Assembly (NCBI RefSeq): GCF_905171775.1
Contig: NC_053489.1
Span: 395,579,983-395,643,982, forward strand
Source: Rana temporaria
Taxonomy: Eukaryota > Chordata > Amphibia > Anura > Ranidae
Length of the DNA stretch: 64,000 nucleotides
Direction of reading: 5' to 3'
In this document: positions 10,862 to 21,669 of the stretch, one piece after another
How the letters are laid out: the number at the start of each line of letters is the position of its first letter
Position numbering within the stretch: the first letter of the stretch is position 1
Position numbers and translations under genes: made by a program
The notes under the pieces: model-generated
What the model was told of the DNA's origin: nothing
The model's input: only the letters and a program-made list of their open reading frames with translations
Databases searched by the model: none

Positions 10862-11088
10862 TTGAACACCAGGGATTATCTGATTGTCTTTGGGGATCAG
10901 GAAGGATTTTTTTCCCTGTTAAAGAAATTTGGACCATGCCTTATTATTTTTTTAATTATATTTGTTGAGTGGAGTGTTTAGGACTGAAGTTGTGAGATGT
11001 TTTCATTTTATTTATCTACATCTGAATGTTTTTGTCTTTTAGTTGAACTCAATGTACGTGTGTCTTTTTTCAACCTATGTTATTGTAT
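10862..11088 (+). mobile_element. Old CR1-type LINE 3' UTR
   Basis: A diverged copy of the CR1 3' UTR: GGGGATCAGGAAGG, AATTTGGACCATGCCTT, GTTGAACTCAATG and TCTTTTTTCAACCTATGT in the expected order. The 8-mer terminal repeat is eroded. Confidence 0.65.
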
Positions 11089-11089
11089 C

Positions 11090-11965
11090 GGTCTCTCCGA
11101 CTTCCAAGGGCCTGATGGTGACCCCCAGAGTCAGGGAGAACTGAAATTCCTCCTAATGGTGCAGTTACTAGGCATAGTGGGTGTAGTGCAAGGTGGAAAG
11201 ATTGGGCACCAGTCACTTTTGGTAAAAATGAACAAAGAGGATTTTATTTCTCTTAACAGGAATGATGGGGAGAGAGGGTTTAGGGCACAGGACACCCTTA
11301 GGGAAATGCAATAGCAATTAAGGCAAACTTTGCAGACAAAAATAGAACTAGGCAGATAGCGATACAGTAAGAGGGCCTTTAAGCTGAATGCAACAATCTG
11401 TATCGTTTAGCAACTGCTGTCTCCTATAGCAACAACTTTTCTCACAATATACTACTGTAGATCTTTCTGTATCCCCCTGTAGAGCTTCCATCTTAATTCA
11501 CAGTATCCCACTGTAGATCCTTAAGCTCAGCTTGCCGTTTCTCTCACTTCTTGGACTCTCAGCCACCCACTGGATTCCCTGAGCTTCTCCCACAGCTAAC
11601 CGCTGTACTGCTTCAAGCTTTACTCACAGCTACTGCTGCATTCCCGGTTGAGTCTCTACTGAAGCTTTCCCACTTACTTCACTGTCCCCCGCTAGTGAAG
11701 CGTCTGCTCTGGTACTCCTTCAGAACTTCATCCCTTCCAAACTTGTCTCCAGTAACAGGAGTGGTCATCCCTTTGTGGCAACTGCTTCTCCTTTACCTCC
11801 GGCAATGAGCAGCCTATTGAGTCACCACTTCCACAATGTTTACTTCAGAGAGATACTTGCAAATATACATTTCATCTTCATATTACTTGGACACCCAAGT
11901 ACATTTCAAGCTCATTTGCTGAAATAAACAATGTACTAAATAATACAAACTGTATTTTACCCCAA
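11090..11965. other. Unclassified, moderately GC-rich spacer
   Basis: The stretch 11440-11800 is rich in CTTC and ACTGTAGAT words and may be a repeat, but I could not find paired ends or a coding domain. Confidence 0.3.
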
Positions 11966-12065
11966 TGTGCTTAAGCCCTGGTTCACATTGATTCTACTTT
12001 GAAATCGCGCTACTTCACTTGAAGTAGGATGATTTCTAAGTAGTAAGGTGAGCACTATTTCAGGT

Positions 12066-12080
12066 GCTACTTGATAGGCA
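12066..12080. repeat. Target site duplication (GCTACTTGATAGGCA), left copy
   Basis: A 15-bp word repeated exactly at 12358-12372 and flanking the 277-bp insertion. Confidence 0.9.
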
Positions 12081-12357
12081 AAAAAGAGGATCACCGCTCC
12101 AGGTGGGTCGCTATGTAGAGTAGACTGATTTAGGATACTGTGGGTGCTGGCAATGCACTGACCATGCATGAGATACGAAGAGAGGAAATGGATAGCCGCA
12201 CTCCAATAACCAAAAAGGTTGTCTTTTTATTCAAACGAACAGCAAATACATCACTTCACAAGGTCACAGCAAAGGAACAGGGGAACAGCCGACGCGTTTC
12301 GCACTGAGCTAGTGCTTAATCATGGCTAGCTTTCCACTTCCTCTCTTCGTATCTCAT
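12081..12357 (-). mobile_element. 277-bp hammerhead-bearing insertion, Penelope-like/retrozyme-type
   Basis: Bounded by a perfect 15-bp target duplication inside a TTAA MITE. Read on the minus strand it starts ATGAGATACGAAGAGAGGAA, carries a hammerhead-like motif, then AATAAAAAG, then the reverse complement of its own first 20 nt, then a tail of 86 nt ending GCGGTGATCCTCTTTTT. This repeats the layout of the 4.3-5.7 kb insertion: inverted copy, hammerhead, body, unique tail with a CCTGNGCGNTGA-type end. No protein is encoded. Confidence 0.65.
12287..12327 (-). ncRNA. Hammerhead-like motif
   Basis: Minus-strand order: AGCC (stem I), ATGATTA at the CUGANGA box (two mismatches), one unpaired A, stem II GCACT-AGCTC-AGTGC (5 perfect pairs), GAAA, CGCGTC, GGCT pairing with AGCC. 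All three helices can form. Stem III is the self-complementary ACGCGT, which would favour a dimeric fold as reported for Penelope-type hammerheads. Confidence 0.5.
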
Positions 12358-13014
12358 GCTACTTGATAGGCATTTGTGTGGCTTCATGCACAGATGTCTA
12401 TTGAAGTCGCACCTGAAATCGGCAAAAGTAGTGCAGAAACTACTTTTGCAAATCGGTGTGGCGCCGCTAGATCGGTGTCACACTGATTGGAACAGTGCTA
12501 TTGCCTCCAATATGCTGGGACTTGTCATACTATTTGATTTCTCCAATCGCATGACAAATCGCTCTGATGTGAACCTAGGCTTTAAGCTCATTCTTTTCCA
12601 TATGTTATCACAGGACCAGAAAAGTTGTGAAATTTGCATTAAAAAGTTAATTAGTTTGATGTGAGCTTTGCACATACTTCATTAACCTCTGCTTAATCCT
12701 GAAGGAGGAGTTAATTGGCCAGGTGTCAAAAACCTGCCTAATCTCTTAAAAAGATAAATGATTTCTAACTGAGACTTTGACCAAGAAAGTGTCTTTATTT
12801 AGGTCCATAAAATCCTCACAATTTCCTACCCTGCTCACCTCATTAAATTATTTGTGCTAGGAATACTGTTTGTAGCCTCCTTCTAAAAGAAGTCTTTATG
12901 TGCTAGATACTGTGCCAGAATACTTTATTAGTGTGCAGTGTGCACTATCCATTGCTAATTGTTGTCTAGTAATAGAGTATTCCTACCTCAGTAAGGAAAT
13001 ATTGTGGCTGGAAT

Positions 13015-14517
13015 CAGGGCCGGTGCAAGGATTTTTGACTACACAGGCGAAGGTGCATGTTGGTAACCCATCCTTCATCCCACAACACCCCACCCCCCAT
13101 ATGGCATACACTTTATTTATGCTCCATTAAGCTTTAGTGGTTCTAGAATGTGTGTTTAACTTACAGAAAATGGTACATTGGACGGTCAAAGATTGCATAC
13201 ATGGCACACAGGGCAGTCAGAGATTGCATACATGGTACACGGGATGGTCAGAGATTGCATACATGGCACACGGAACAGTTAGAGATTGCATACATGGCGC
13301 ATGGGACAATCAGAGATTGCATAGATGGCACATGGGACGGTCAGAGTTTGCATATATCATGGCACATGGGACAGTCAGAGATTGTATACATGGCACATGG
13401 GACAGTCAGAGATTGCATACATCATGGCACACAGGACAGTCAGAGATTGCATACATGGCACACGGGACAGTCAGAGATTGCATATATCATGGCACATGGG
13501 ACAGTCAAAGATTGCATACATGGCACAATGGGACGGCCATAGATTCCGCGCATTGCATACGGGATGGCCATAGATCACACGCATTGTACACGGACAGTCA
13601 TAGATTGCACGCATTGCACACGGGGCTGCCATAGATCGCACGCATTGCACATGGGACAGTCATAGATCGCACTCATTGCACACGGGTCGGTCACAGATCG
13701 CATGCATTGCACACAGGACGGCCATAGATCGCACGCATTGCATACGGGACGGCAAAAGATTGGATGCATTGCACACGGTACGGTCATAGATTGCATACAT
13801 GGCACAAGCGCAGGGCTGGTACAATAATATATTATTGCATGCATTGAAAGCCGGCGGCCAGATCGCACACATTGCACAGGGGACGGTCACACATTGCATG
13901 CATTGCACACAGGACGGCCATAGATTGCACGCATTGCACACGGGATGGCAAAAGATTGCATGCATTGCATACATGGCACAAGGGCAGGGCTGGTACAATA
14001 ATATATTATTGCTGCACCTTCCACAGAGGTGAGAGAGAGAGAAATCTTCATCTGTGCTGTACCACCACTTCCAATCACGCTCTTCCTTTTCGTTCTGCTG
14101 GTCTTGGCCCATCCCCCTGGTCTTCCTCCCCAGAATCCCTCTCTTCTCCAATGCTCTGTGTGTGCCGCTGAAATGGAGGCGTTGCTATTGTCCAACCAGG
14201 TGGGAGGAATTTGTTTTCTTTATGATCCAGCGATCCTCCCTCGCCTCATGGGCTAGGGGAGCAGTTCTTTGAGTGTCAGTGTTATAGTCTTGCTCTGCGC
14301 TGCAGCTCAGTGAGTGCAGTGGTAGGCCGGGCTGGCAATGTAGTAAGGAAATGCGAGCGGAGCAAAAGAAGTTAACAGTGCCTGGCCGGGGCTATGCTGC
14401 TTCACCTCCTGTCAGTGTGAGGATGAGCTGGGCTTGGAGAAGGACCAGCCGCCGGCCCCCCCTCTCCTGGTGCCCTCAGGCGGCCACCTTGGCTGCCTTA
14501 TAATGGCGCAAGCCCTG
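13015..14517. mobile_element. hAT-type non-autonomous element with minisatellite core
   Basis: The ends CAGGGCCGGTGCAAGG and (inverted) CAGGGCTTGCGCCATT are short hAT-like termini. A perfect 8-bp target duplication GCTGGAAT flanks the element (13007-13014, 14518-14525). There is no transposase. More than half of the 1.5-kb body is a 31-bp tandem array. Confidence 0.85.
13172..13980. repeat. 31-bp minisatellite inside the hAT element
   Basis: Roughly two dozen units of the type GGGACAGTCAGAGATTGCAT plus ACATGGCACAC. The left half favours CAGAGATTGCATACATGG and the right half CATAGATCGCACGCATTG, so two unit subfamilies occupy different ends. Some units have 2-3 extra bases. A GGGCTGGTACAATAATATAT spacer occurs at about 13812 and again 175 bp later, a higher-order duplication. 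Because 31 is not a multiple of three and the unit lacks stops, several frames stay open; they are not genes. Confidence 0.9.
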
Positions 14518-14525
14518 GCTGGAAT

Positions 14526-16160
14526 AATAGTTTGACTAGGAACATACTTCTGTAGATTTTGAAACAAGAAGTTGCTTAAAGAGAAGGAGAGATCCTTTTA
14601 ATGCCAGATCTACAGAGGAAAGAAGTGTGTGAAGGGCTACTGGCAGAGGCTAAAGCATGTGAGAAGTGCCAACCACCCAAAGCCTGAATGAATAAACTGA
14701 ATATCAATTAGGGCAGCCTGTGTGGAGGAGGGTGGAAAATACTGGAGTAGATAACTAAGTAGACATCTCTACTTAGTTATCTCGACTTGCTTCCAGGTCC
14801 CATGCTGAACAGCCGGTCTAATGCATTCTGAACACCGGAGGTTGGCCTCTAAACATGGGCACTATTCAGAGAATGCTTTGCATTTTCTGAATTAATGCAA
14901 AGCATTCTCTGATTGGGTGATGTAGATAGTGTGACGTCAATGCCCAACCTCTCTACCTTGTCCAGCTCCTACAAATGTCCCCCAAAATACATGGCAGAAC
15001 CTGTGTGCTGTTTTAAAAACAAAGGAGAGGTCAATGACATCACAAACACAGCAACTAGCTGTATATAGGTAAAAGAGGTGGACAGAGCTGCTCGAAAATC
15101 TATTCGGAGGATTGAAGCAAAGTGAGGTGTATGAATCACTGCAAAAGCCATTTCTTGCCTTATAAGAGCACTTGTGTTTTTCCTTGGAGATCTAGGTGTA
15201 GCTTTTAATATGCCCAATAAACAGAACTAAACGTTTTTTTTTTTTTTCTGTCTTTGAGGAAAAGTCAGTTCTGTCTGGAGGCAGTGCCACTGTCTGTCAT
15301 CAAACCCCGGTGCAGACAGTGTTCTCGATCTTGCCACAGCAGTGTATTGTTGCCTCTGCCTGCTGCCTGTACTAACCCTGGCCTGTTTATTGACCCTTTT
15401 TTTGCCTGCTGTCTGGAATGATAATTTGCCTGTTTGTTGACCATGTCTCTGCCTGCCACCTGGACTGACCCATCTGCACATCTGACTGCATGGGCGTCCG
15501 CTGAACTTTTTTTAGGGGGGGCATCATTTTAATGTCATCCATGCTCTGTCCCTTTTTGACAATGTCATAAAGGGGAGGGGCTTAGTCATTATCACATAAA
15601 GCGCAGGCATGCAAAGATTTGAGAAACCTGATGCAACTATCAAGCAACTAGCAACTTTGAATAACAATATCATTAAAAAAATGGAGTTTCCCCAAGGAAA
15701 TAACAACCCCCAGGATCAGTGCCAGTTTCTGCAATAACAATCCCCAACTTTGCTGTCAGTTTCCGCAATATTTTTTTTTGCCAGCATTGGCCAGTAGCAA
15801 CAATAATAACCCCCCCCCACATCGGTGCAGATTTCTAGAATAAGCTTCAGCATCTGTACCAGTGTACATAATAATGACCCTCAGCACTGGTGTCAGTTTC
15901 CACACTAAAAACTCCCAGCATTTGGTGTCATTTTCTGCAATGATTGCTCCCAGCATATGGGAGGATATCAGATTAGACACTTCCTAATGGCTCAGTCCCT
16001 AGGAACAGTAATGGATAATGGCCAACAGGCCCTCTTACCAGACCTGGTGAAACCGCAACAGTAATCCCTTTGGCTGGACGTTCACTTACTCTGGGTTGCC
16101 CAGGGTGACTCTAGTCAGTAGTGTAGCATGCCTGTACCCTGGCAATGGCTCCGTCTTTCT
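14526..16160. other. Spacer with small hairpin and unclassified repeats
   Basis: A perfect 15-bp hairpin AGATAACTAAGTAGA sits at 14749-14783. The region 15225-15480 is rich in CTGCCTG words and looks repetitive, but no termini were found. No coding domain recognised. Confidence 0.35.
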
Positions 16161-16163
16161 CCC

Positions 16164-16417
16164 TCTCTGGTGGTGCGGGTACAGCGTGGCTCCCTTTCTG
16201 GTGGTGTGGGTACAGCGGGGCTCCCTCTCTGGTGGTGCGGTTACATCGTGGCTCTCTCTCTGGTGGTGCAGTTACAGCGTGGCTCCCTCTCTGGTGGTGC
16301 AGTTACAGCGTGGCTCTCCCTCTGGTGGTGCGGTTACAGCATGGCTCTCTTTCTGGTGGTGCGGGTACAGCGTGGCTCTCTGGTGGTGTGGGTTACAGCG
16401 TGGCTCCCTCTCTGGCT
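16164..16417. repeat. 31-bp minisatellite (GGTGGTGCGGTTACAGCGTGG type)
   Basis: About eight units of CTGGTGGTGCGGGTACAGCG plus TGGCTCCCTTT, one shortened to 27 bp. All three + frames are open through the array (up to 157 codons) because the unit has no stop in any frame. There is no protein-family match. Confidence 0.9.
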
Positions 16418-16614
16418 TCCCCCCAGCACAGTATTCTCTTTTCTCCTCTTGTAACACCCCCCCAGCATAGTATCTGTGGACACACTGGGGAACCCACATT
16501 TCGGGACTACATTTCCCATGATGCCCCAGAGTCTTCTGATTGCCCCTCTACTGTGGCCAATCATGGCAAGGGAAACAGCGGGCAGGAAGCGGGGCGGCGG
16601 TGCAGTGAATCCAA

Positions 16615-16870
16615 TTAAAGCCGCTCTCTCTCTCTTCTAGCTTCAGCTGACAGAAAGGGATTGGGGGCGATTGGGGGAGATATACAGTACAGATAGCCCG
16701 CAGCTCTCCTCTCCCTATCACATCGCCGCTATTCCATTCACTAGAGAACTCAGCAGCGGCACCGTGACAGGGAGAGGAGAGCCACAGGTTGTCTGCACTG
16801 TATATCTCCCCCGATCGCCCCTTCCCCTTTCTGTCAGCCGAAAGAGAGAGAGAGCACGGCTCTAATTTAA
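16615..16870. repeat. Imperfect inverted repeat, foldback element
   Basis: The left arm (GCTCTCTCTCTC, CAGCTGACAGAAAGGG, GGGGGAGATATACAGT) is mirrored by the right arm (ACTGTATATCTCCCCC, CCCTTTCTGTCAGC, GAGAGAGAGAGC). The likely parent is a palindromic DNA element whose outer ends I could not place. Confidence 0.6.
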
Positions 16871-17486
16871 TTTGCCGCTTCTTTGCCGCCCCCCGGCCCA
16901 GGCCAAAAGACACAGCACTGGATTCCCCCCCTTGCCCTATGGAGTGGGTGCCCAGGTCTGACTGACTATGTTTCTGTGAGACACCAGTCCCAGCCATCCC
17001 CTGTGGACAACCACACTCCTGGAACCACATGAACTCCTTTGTTCTTCCTTTCTTTAGCCTCTTGTACATCCTGACCAATGGACATGGCATTCCTGTGGGC
17101 AGCCACATACCAGCAGGCTAAGCTTCCTTGGCATATAGGAACTGGTATAGGTGATACTACACTAAGCTTTATTCTGATACAGAGGGAACTATTACAGTAC
17201 ATTGGGTTTGACATACGGTAATTGGTTAATTTGTGTGATATGCAAGATCATACAAGAAATAACTTGTTAAGATGACAACTTTGTCAAATATTCAGACACA
17301 AAATATAACTTCAAAAAGCTTAATATGCCTTTTACTAAATACCTTGGACTTCTACTTTGCAAAAAAAAAGGGTCTGTTTGTGGTTTATTTGTACTGTCCT
17401 GGCATTCTAGGGTCTCAAGAAGTTAGATAGGATGGATCAAATTTCAAATACTGTATATACAGTATATCATAGTTTGTCAACTCTAA

Positions 17487-17845
17487 GGCCTTGTACACAC
17501 GGACGGACTGTCCGCTGAAATCGGTCCGCCGGACCGTTTTCAGCGGACATGTCCGCCCGGAGATTTCTGTCTGATGGTTGTACACACCATCAGACAGAAA
17601 TCCGCGCGTACACGATACGCGGTGACGTGCTCGGCCCTGGAAGGTCAATGCTTCCACGCATGCATCGAATCACTTTGACGCATGCGAGGGATGGAGGCCG
17701 AGCGGACATGTACGGTGAGTCTGTACAGACGACCGAACATGTCCGACAGACAGGCTTCCAGCGGACATGTTTCTTAGCATGCTAAGAAACATTTGTCCGC
17801 TGGAAAACGGTCGGCTGGACAATGTTCGGTCGTGTGTACGGGGCC
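17487..17845. mobile_element. TAA-flanked MITE, GGCC-terminus family (PIF/Harbinger-like)
   Basis: Termini GGCCTTGTACACACGG and (inverted) GGCCCCGTACACACGACC lie inside TAA direct repeats (17484-17486, 17846-17848). The interior has GTCCGC-rich foldbacks and the GCATGCATCGA central palindrome. No transposase. Confidence 0.8.
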
Positions 17846-17849
17846 TAAA

Positions 17850-18340
17850 ACTTGCACACAGACTAAATAATCTACTTTTATTTGGGTTATCAAAGAAATG
17901 TAGCAGAATACATTTGGATCTAAATGTATGTAAAAACAAAAAGGAGAGAAAAGTGTACATTTATTAAAACATATGTATTAAATGAAAAACAAAAAACAAT
18001 GCACTCACATTTACAAGATATTAAAACATGTATTGATAAGTCTCGAGCAGATGGCAACCTTCCAGGTGGTCAGTGGTGGGCAAGCCCCTCCAGTTGGATG
18101 TGATGTAAGGTGCTTGGAACCAGGAAGTTAACCAAGGAAACACCAGGAAGAGCCAACAGAAGCAGCAGACTGTGTATATCACATGGATGAGAACCACTGC
18201 GGACAGCAAGAAAGTGTTGTAGGCCATGTGACATAAAGGGGCATGGTTACACATTTTGGGGTGTGGCTCCTTTGTCAAACCACTGAGGTTGCCCCATAGT
18301 ATGACAGAGAAAGGGGTTCTTTCTTTGGTGCAATTTCACT
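17850..18340. other. Spacer without recognised feature
   Basis: Nothing beyond AT-rich sequence and short frames. Confidence 0.4.
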
Positions 18341-19270
18341 TTAACCACCTCCTGCCCGCCTTATAGGAAAATGATGGCTGCTGGGAGGTTCTGGGATGAT
18401 GTTGTCCCACTCTCGCTGCGTTTGCACACCCACGGGGGAGTGCAGCTTGGTGATCGGTGGCGTGCTGTGTCTCCAGGACACGCCGCATCCCCGATCTTGG
18501 TAAAGAGATGATGACAAAGCTCTTTACCCATGTGATCAGCTGTGTTCTGTCACAGCTGATCACATATAAACAAGGACATTACAGTTTCCTCTCCTCACAC
18601 TGACAGCATGTGGGGTGAGGAGAGCCGATCAGTGGAATTTCCTCACAGGGGAGACCTGCACAGATGATCAGGGCACTGATTATCATTACAGCCCTAACAG
18701 AGCCTATCAGTGATGCCAGTTAGTGCCCAGCAGTGTTGCCAATCAGTGCCTATTAGTGATCCCAATCAGTGCCCGTCAGTGATGCCAATCAGTGATGCCA
18801 ATCAGTGCTGCCTTTCAGTTTCTATTAGTGCCTGCTCATCAGTGCTACCTATCAGTGCCACCTATCCGTGCCACTTATCAGTGCCTATCAGTGACACCTA
18901 TCAGTGCCCAACAGTGCTGCCTATCAGTGCTCATAAGTGCTGCATATCAGTGCCCCCTATCAGTGCCCATCAGTGCTGTATATTAGTGCCTCCTCATCAT
19001 TGCCACCTCATCAGTGCCCATCAGTGACACCTATCAGTGCCCAACAGTGCTGCCTATCAGTGTTCATAAGTGCTGCATATCAGTGCCCGCTATTAGTGCC
19101 CATAGGTGCTGTATATTAGTGCCTCCTCATCATTGCCACCTCATCAGTGTCCTTCAGTGCTGTCTGATCAGTGCCTATCAATGCAGCCTCACATCAGTGG
19201 GAAAAAAAAGTTACTTATTTTAAAAAAAAATGTTTTTGAAAATGTTTTAAAATTACAAAAGAAAAAAAAA
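18341..19270 (+). mobile_element. TTAACCAC-start repeat with ATCAGTGCC tandem array
   Basis: It begins TTAACCACCTCCTGCCCGCC, the start shared with the elements at 62417 (direct) and 58174 (inverted). A GC-rich head leads into a degenerate array of ATCAGTGCC-type units (18714-19196), then an A-rich tail. The right terminus was not located, so autonomy and class are undetermined; the TTAA start suggests a piggyBac- or Kolobok-type element. Confidence 0.6.
18714..19196. repeat. Minisatellite of 11-13 bp units with a 133-bp higher-order period
   Basis: The basic unit is ATCAGTGCCYMCT. The block from 18891 to 19023 is repeated with few changes from 19024 to about 19156, so 133-bp segments were duplicated as a whole. 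Reading frames across it are repeat artefacts. Confidence 0.85.
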
Positions 19271-19274
19271 TGAC

Positions 19275-19860
19275 AAGCTCATTAATTGATTCAGTACTCA
19301 ATGTAAAACATTAGGCCAAAAATTCCTGTACCCCGTCAGAGCAAAAAAGGCAGTATAGGTATGGATATTTATAAGTAACAGTGTACGAAATAGCGCACAG
19401 GACCACATTGTGTACATCTGGACAATAATGTATATACTTCTTCTACATCTTTCTTACCCTTGTGTTTCCTGCAATGTAGGAAATGTATTGTTTGTTTGTT
19501 TTTTTAAATAAAACTGCTTACGCTATTAAAATGTTTTTCTTACAGGGTGTTAACTCACTGCTAATTTGTATCAGCTATTATATATCTAAAAGAGAGTTAT
19601 TTTATTTAATTCATCCATTACTGTATTTTATACCATTTGTACGTGCGTTCTTTCCATTTTAAAGCGCCGCATTAACAGAATGCTTTGTGTCCAAAACACA
19701 ATTCTTATGCCTTTATAAAAAGAACAAACTGCAGAATAGAATGTGTACTTTATTTGATCTATAAGCTACTTTAGTTTCATGGCAAAAGAATACATTTTGG
19801 TTTTGATAATATTAATGTAATTCTAACTTGGTTTAACAGGATGATTATGACTGAACCATT
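19275..19860. other. AT-rich spacer without recognised feature
   Basis: No terminal repeats or coding signal recognised. Confidence 0.4.
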
Positions 19861-19861
19861 A

Positions 19862-21433
19862 GGCCTCATGCCCACGGGCATTATAAAAAACAAGCTGTAA
19901 AGCTACTACCGAAGCCAGCAAAAAAGCAGCATTAAAAATGCTATTTTATCAGCAATTTGCATTGGCGTCAATGAGCGTTTAGCCAAGCTAGCTTTCAGCC
20001 ACGTTTTTCTGCCTCTATTCAAAATCAATGTTTCGGTTCCCCATGGGATCCCATTGATTTGAATAGAAGTCGCACCAGAAGTTGGATCATGATGATCCGA
20101 CTTGTGGTGCAACTTGTGTGCTGAGGATCTTAAAGTGGAGCCTTTGCCAAAATAAAAAAAATTGGTGTGGGGTTCCCCCAAAATCTATACCAGACCATTA
20201 TCCAAGCACGCAGCCCGACAGGTCAGGAAAGGGGGGAAAAGCGTGTGCCTCCCTTCCTGTACCATATCAGGCCACATGCCCTCAACATGGGGAGGTGAGT
20301 GCTTTGTGGCGGTGGGGGCCTGCGCCCCCACCCCAAAGCACCTTGTCCCCATGTTGATGAGGACAAGGACCTCTTCCTGACAACCCTGGCTGTTGGTTGT
20401 CAGGGTCTGCGGGTGGGGGCTTATCGGAATCTGGAAGCCCTAAGATCCCTTCCCCCCACCCTATGTGAATGAGTAGGGGGTACATTGTACCCCCTACCCA
20501 TTCACCTTAAAAAAGTGTCAAAAATAAACACTGTACACAGGTTTCTAAAGTATTTTATTAAGGCAGCTTTGGCTTCCCTTCCAATTTCTTCTCCCCTATC
20601 CAGCACTTCTCCCTCTTCTGATGAAGTATTCTCCCACTGCCGGTACTTCTCCCTCTTTGGTTCTTCTCCTCTCTGCACTGTCTTCTCTTTTCGCTGTCTT
20701 CTCACTCTTTTGCTGGGTCTTCTCCGCTGTCTTCTCCTTCTGTTTTTCTTCCGATGTTGACTCAACATGTTCGCCTGGTGTAATGCTGTGTCTGTCGTGT
20801 GCAATGACTAATATTGGCATGGGGTGGGGCCACACGCTGAGATAATTTGGAGGCATCACCCTTTGTGATGTCATCGCCAGGTGTATGATGACGCCACAAG
20901 GGGTGGGGCCTCTGGATAGCGTCAGCGTGTTTACAGGAGGGGGTACAGGAGGGGGCGCTTGCTTGTCCCTCCTCCTTCCTGACCTGCCAAGCTGCACGCT
21001 CGGATAAGGGTCTTCTATAGATTTTGGGGAGAACCCTCACACCATTTTTTTTAGGCGTGGGGGTTCCCCTTAAAATCCATACCAGACCAAAGGGGGGGAA
21101 CCCCACACCAATTTTTTTTTCACTTTGGCGGGGGTTCCCCTCCTCAGCACACAAGTTGCACCACAAGTCGGATCATCATGATCCGACTTCTATTCAAATC
21201 AATGGGATTCCATAGGGAACCATTGATTTTGAATAGAGGCAGAAAAACTCCTAATAAAGGCTTAACACTCTGTATACAGCATTAAGCAGAGTTTAACAGC
21301 TTTTACCGGCGTCTGGCATTTTTACAGCTCTAGCGCTGGAGCCTCAGAATGTGCTGGTCTTGTTTTTTTTTTGGAACATAAAAACGCCTATGCCACTTAC
21401 AGCTCAAAAAGGCTTGTGTGGGTATGAGGCCAT
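19862..21433. mobile_element. 1.6-kb foldback element (GGCCTCATGCCCAC termini)
   Basis: The outer ends GGCCTCATGCCCACGGGC and (inverted) GGCCTCATACCCACACAAGC are terminal repeats. Inside, 19990-20180 is mirrored by 21040-21250: CATTGATTTGAATAGAAGTC, GGATCATGATGATCCGACTT and GGTGTGGGGTTCCCC all recur in reverse complement. The loop (20180-21040) holds GGGGTTCCCC-type and CCACATGCCCTCAACATGG-type repeat sequence, also found near 56.3 kb. No transposase frame. Confidence 0.7.
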
Positions 21434-21669
21434 AGAATAACATAGAGAGGCGTTTTTAAGCTGTAAAAAAAGCTCCTAAATGGAGCTGTAAAAACGCCCA
21501 TGGGCATGATCGTTAACAAGTAGCAATACCTGCTCTCGATGAACCAAAAGGTCGATACGCAAGGGTCTGTGAACAGCAACAGTCATTTCAGATCTTGTGC
21601 CAGCCCAACTGTTGTGTATGCAGATGTACATGCTCCCTCTGTCTCAACTCAATTCAGGATGGGATGGGG

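Larger units (their letters stand above)
11975..12581. mobile_element. TTAA-flanked MITE, interrupted by a later insertion
   Basis: The left end TTAAGCCCTGGTTCACAT and inverted right end TTAAAGCCTAGGTTCACAT give terminal inverted repeats inside TTAA (11971-11974, 12582-12585), the target of piggyBac and Kolobok transposons. Its body is split by the element at 12081-12357; removing that and one 15-bp duplication restores a MITE of roughly 315 bp. Confidence 0.7.

Noticed and set aside
13137..13634. 165-codon frame with IHGT/SQRLH repeats
   Set aside because: 31-bp minisatellite inside a hAT element; overlapping frames are equally open.
16096..16618. Three overlapping + frames rich in WWCGYS
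   Set aside because: Stop-free 31-bp tandem array; same peptide motif in all frames. The SWWC wording is not the SSBP exon 3 sequence.
18714..19196. CRISPR-like array of regular short repeats
   Set aside because: Units are contiguous with no unique spacers and the context is vertebrate; it is a minisatellite. The same applies to the arrays at 13, 16, 22, 23 and 58 kb.
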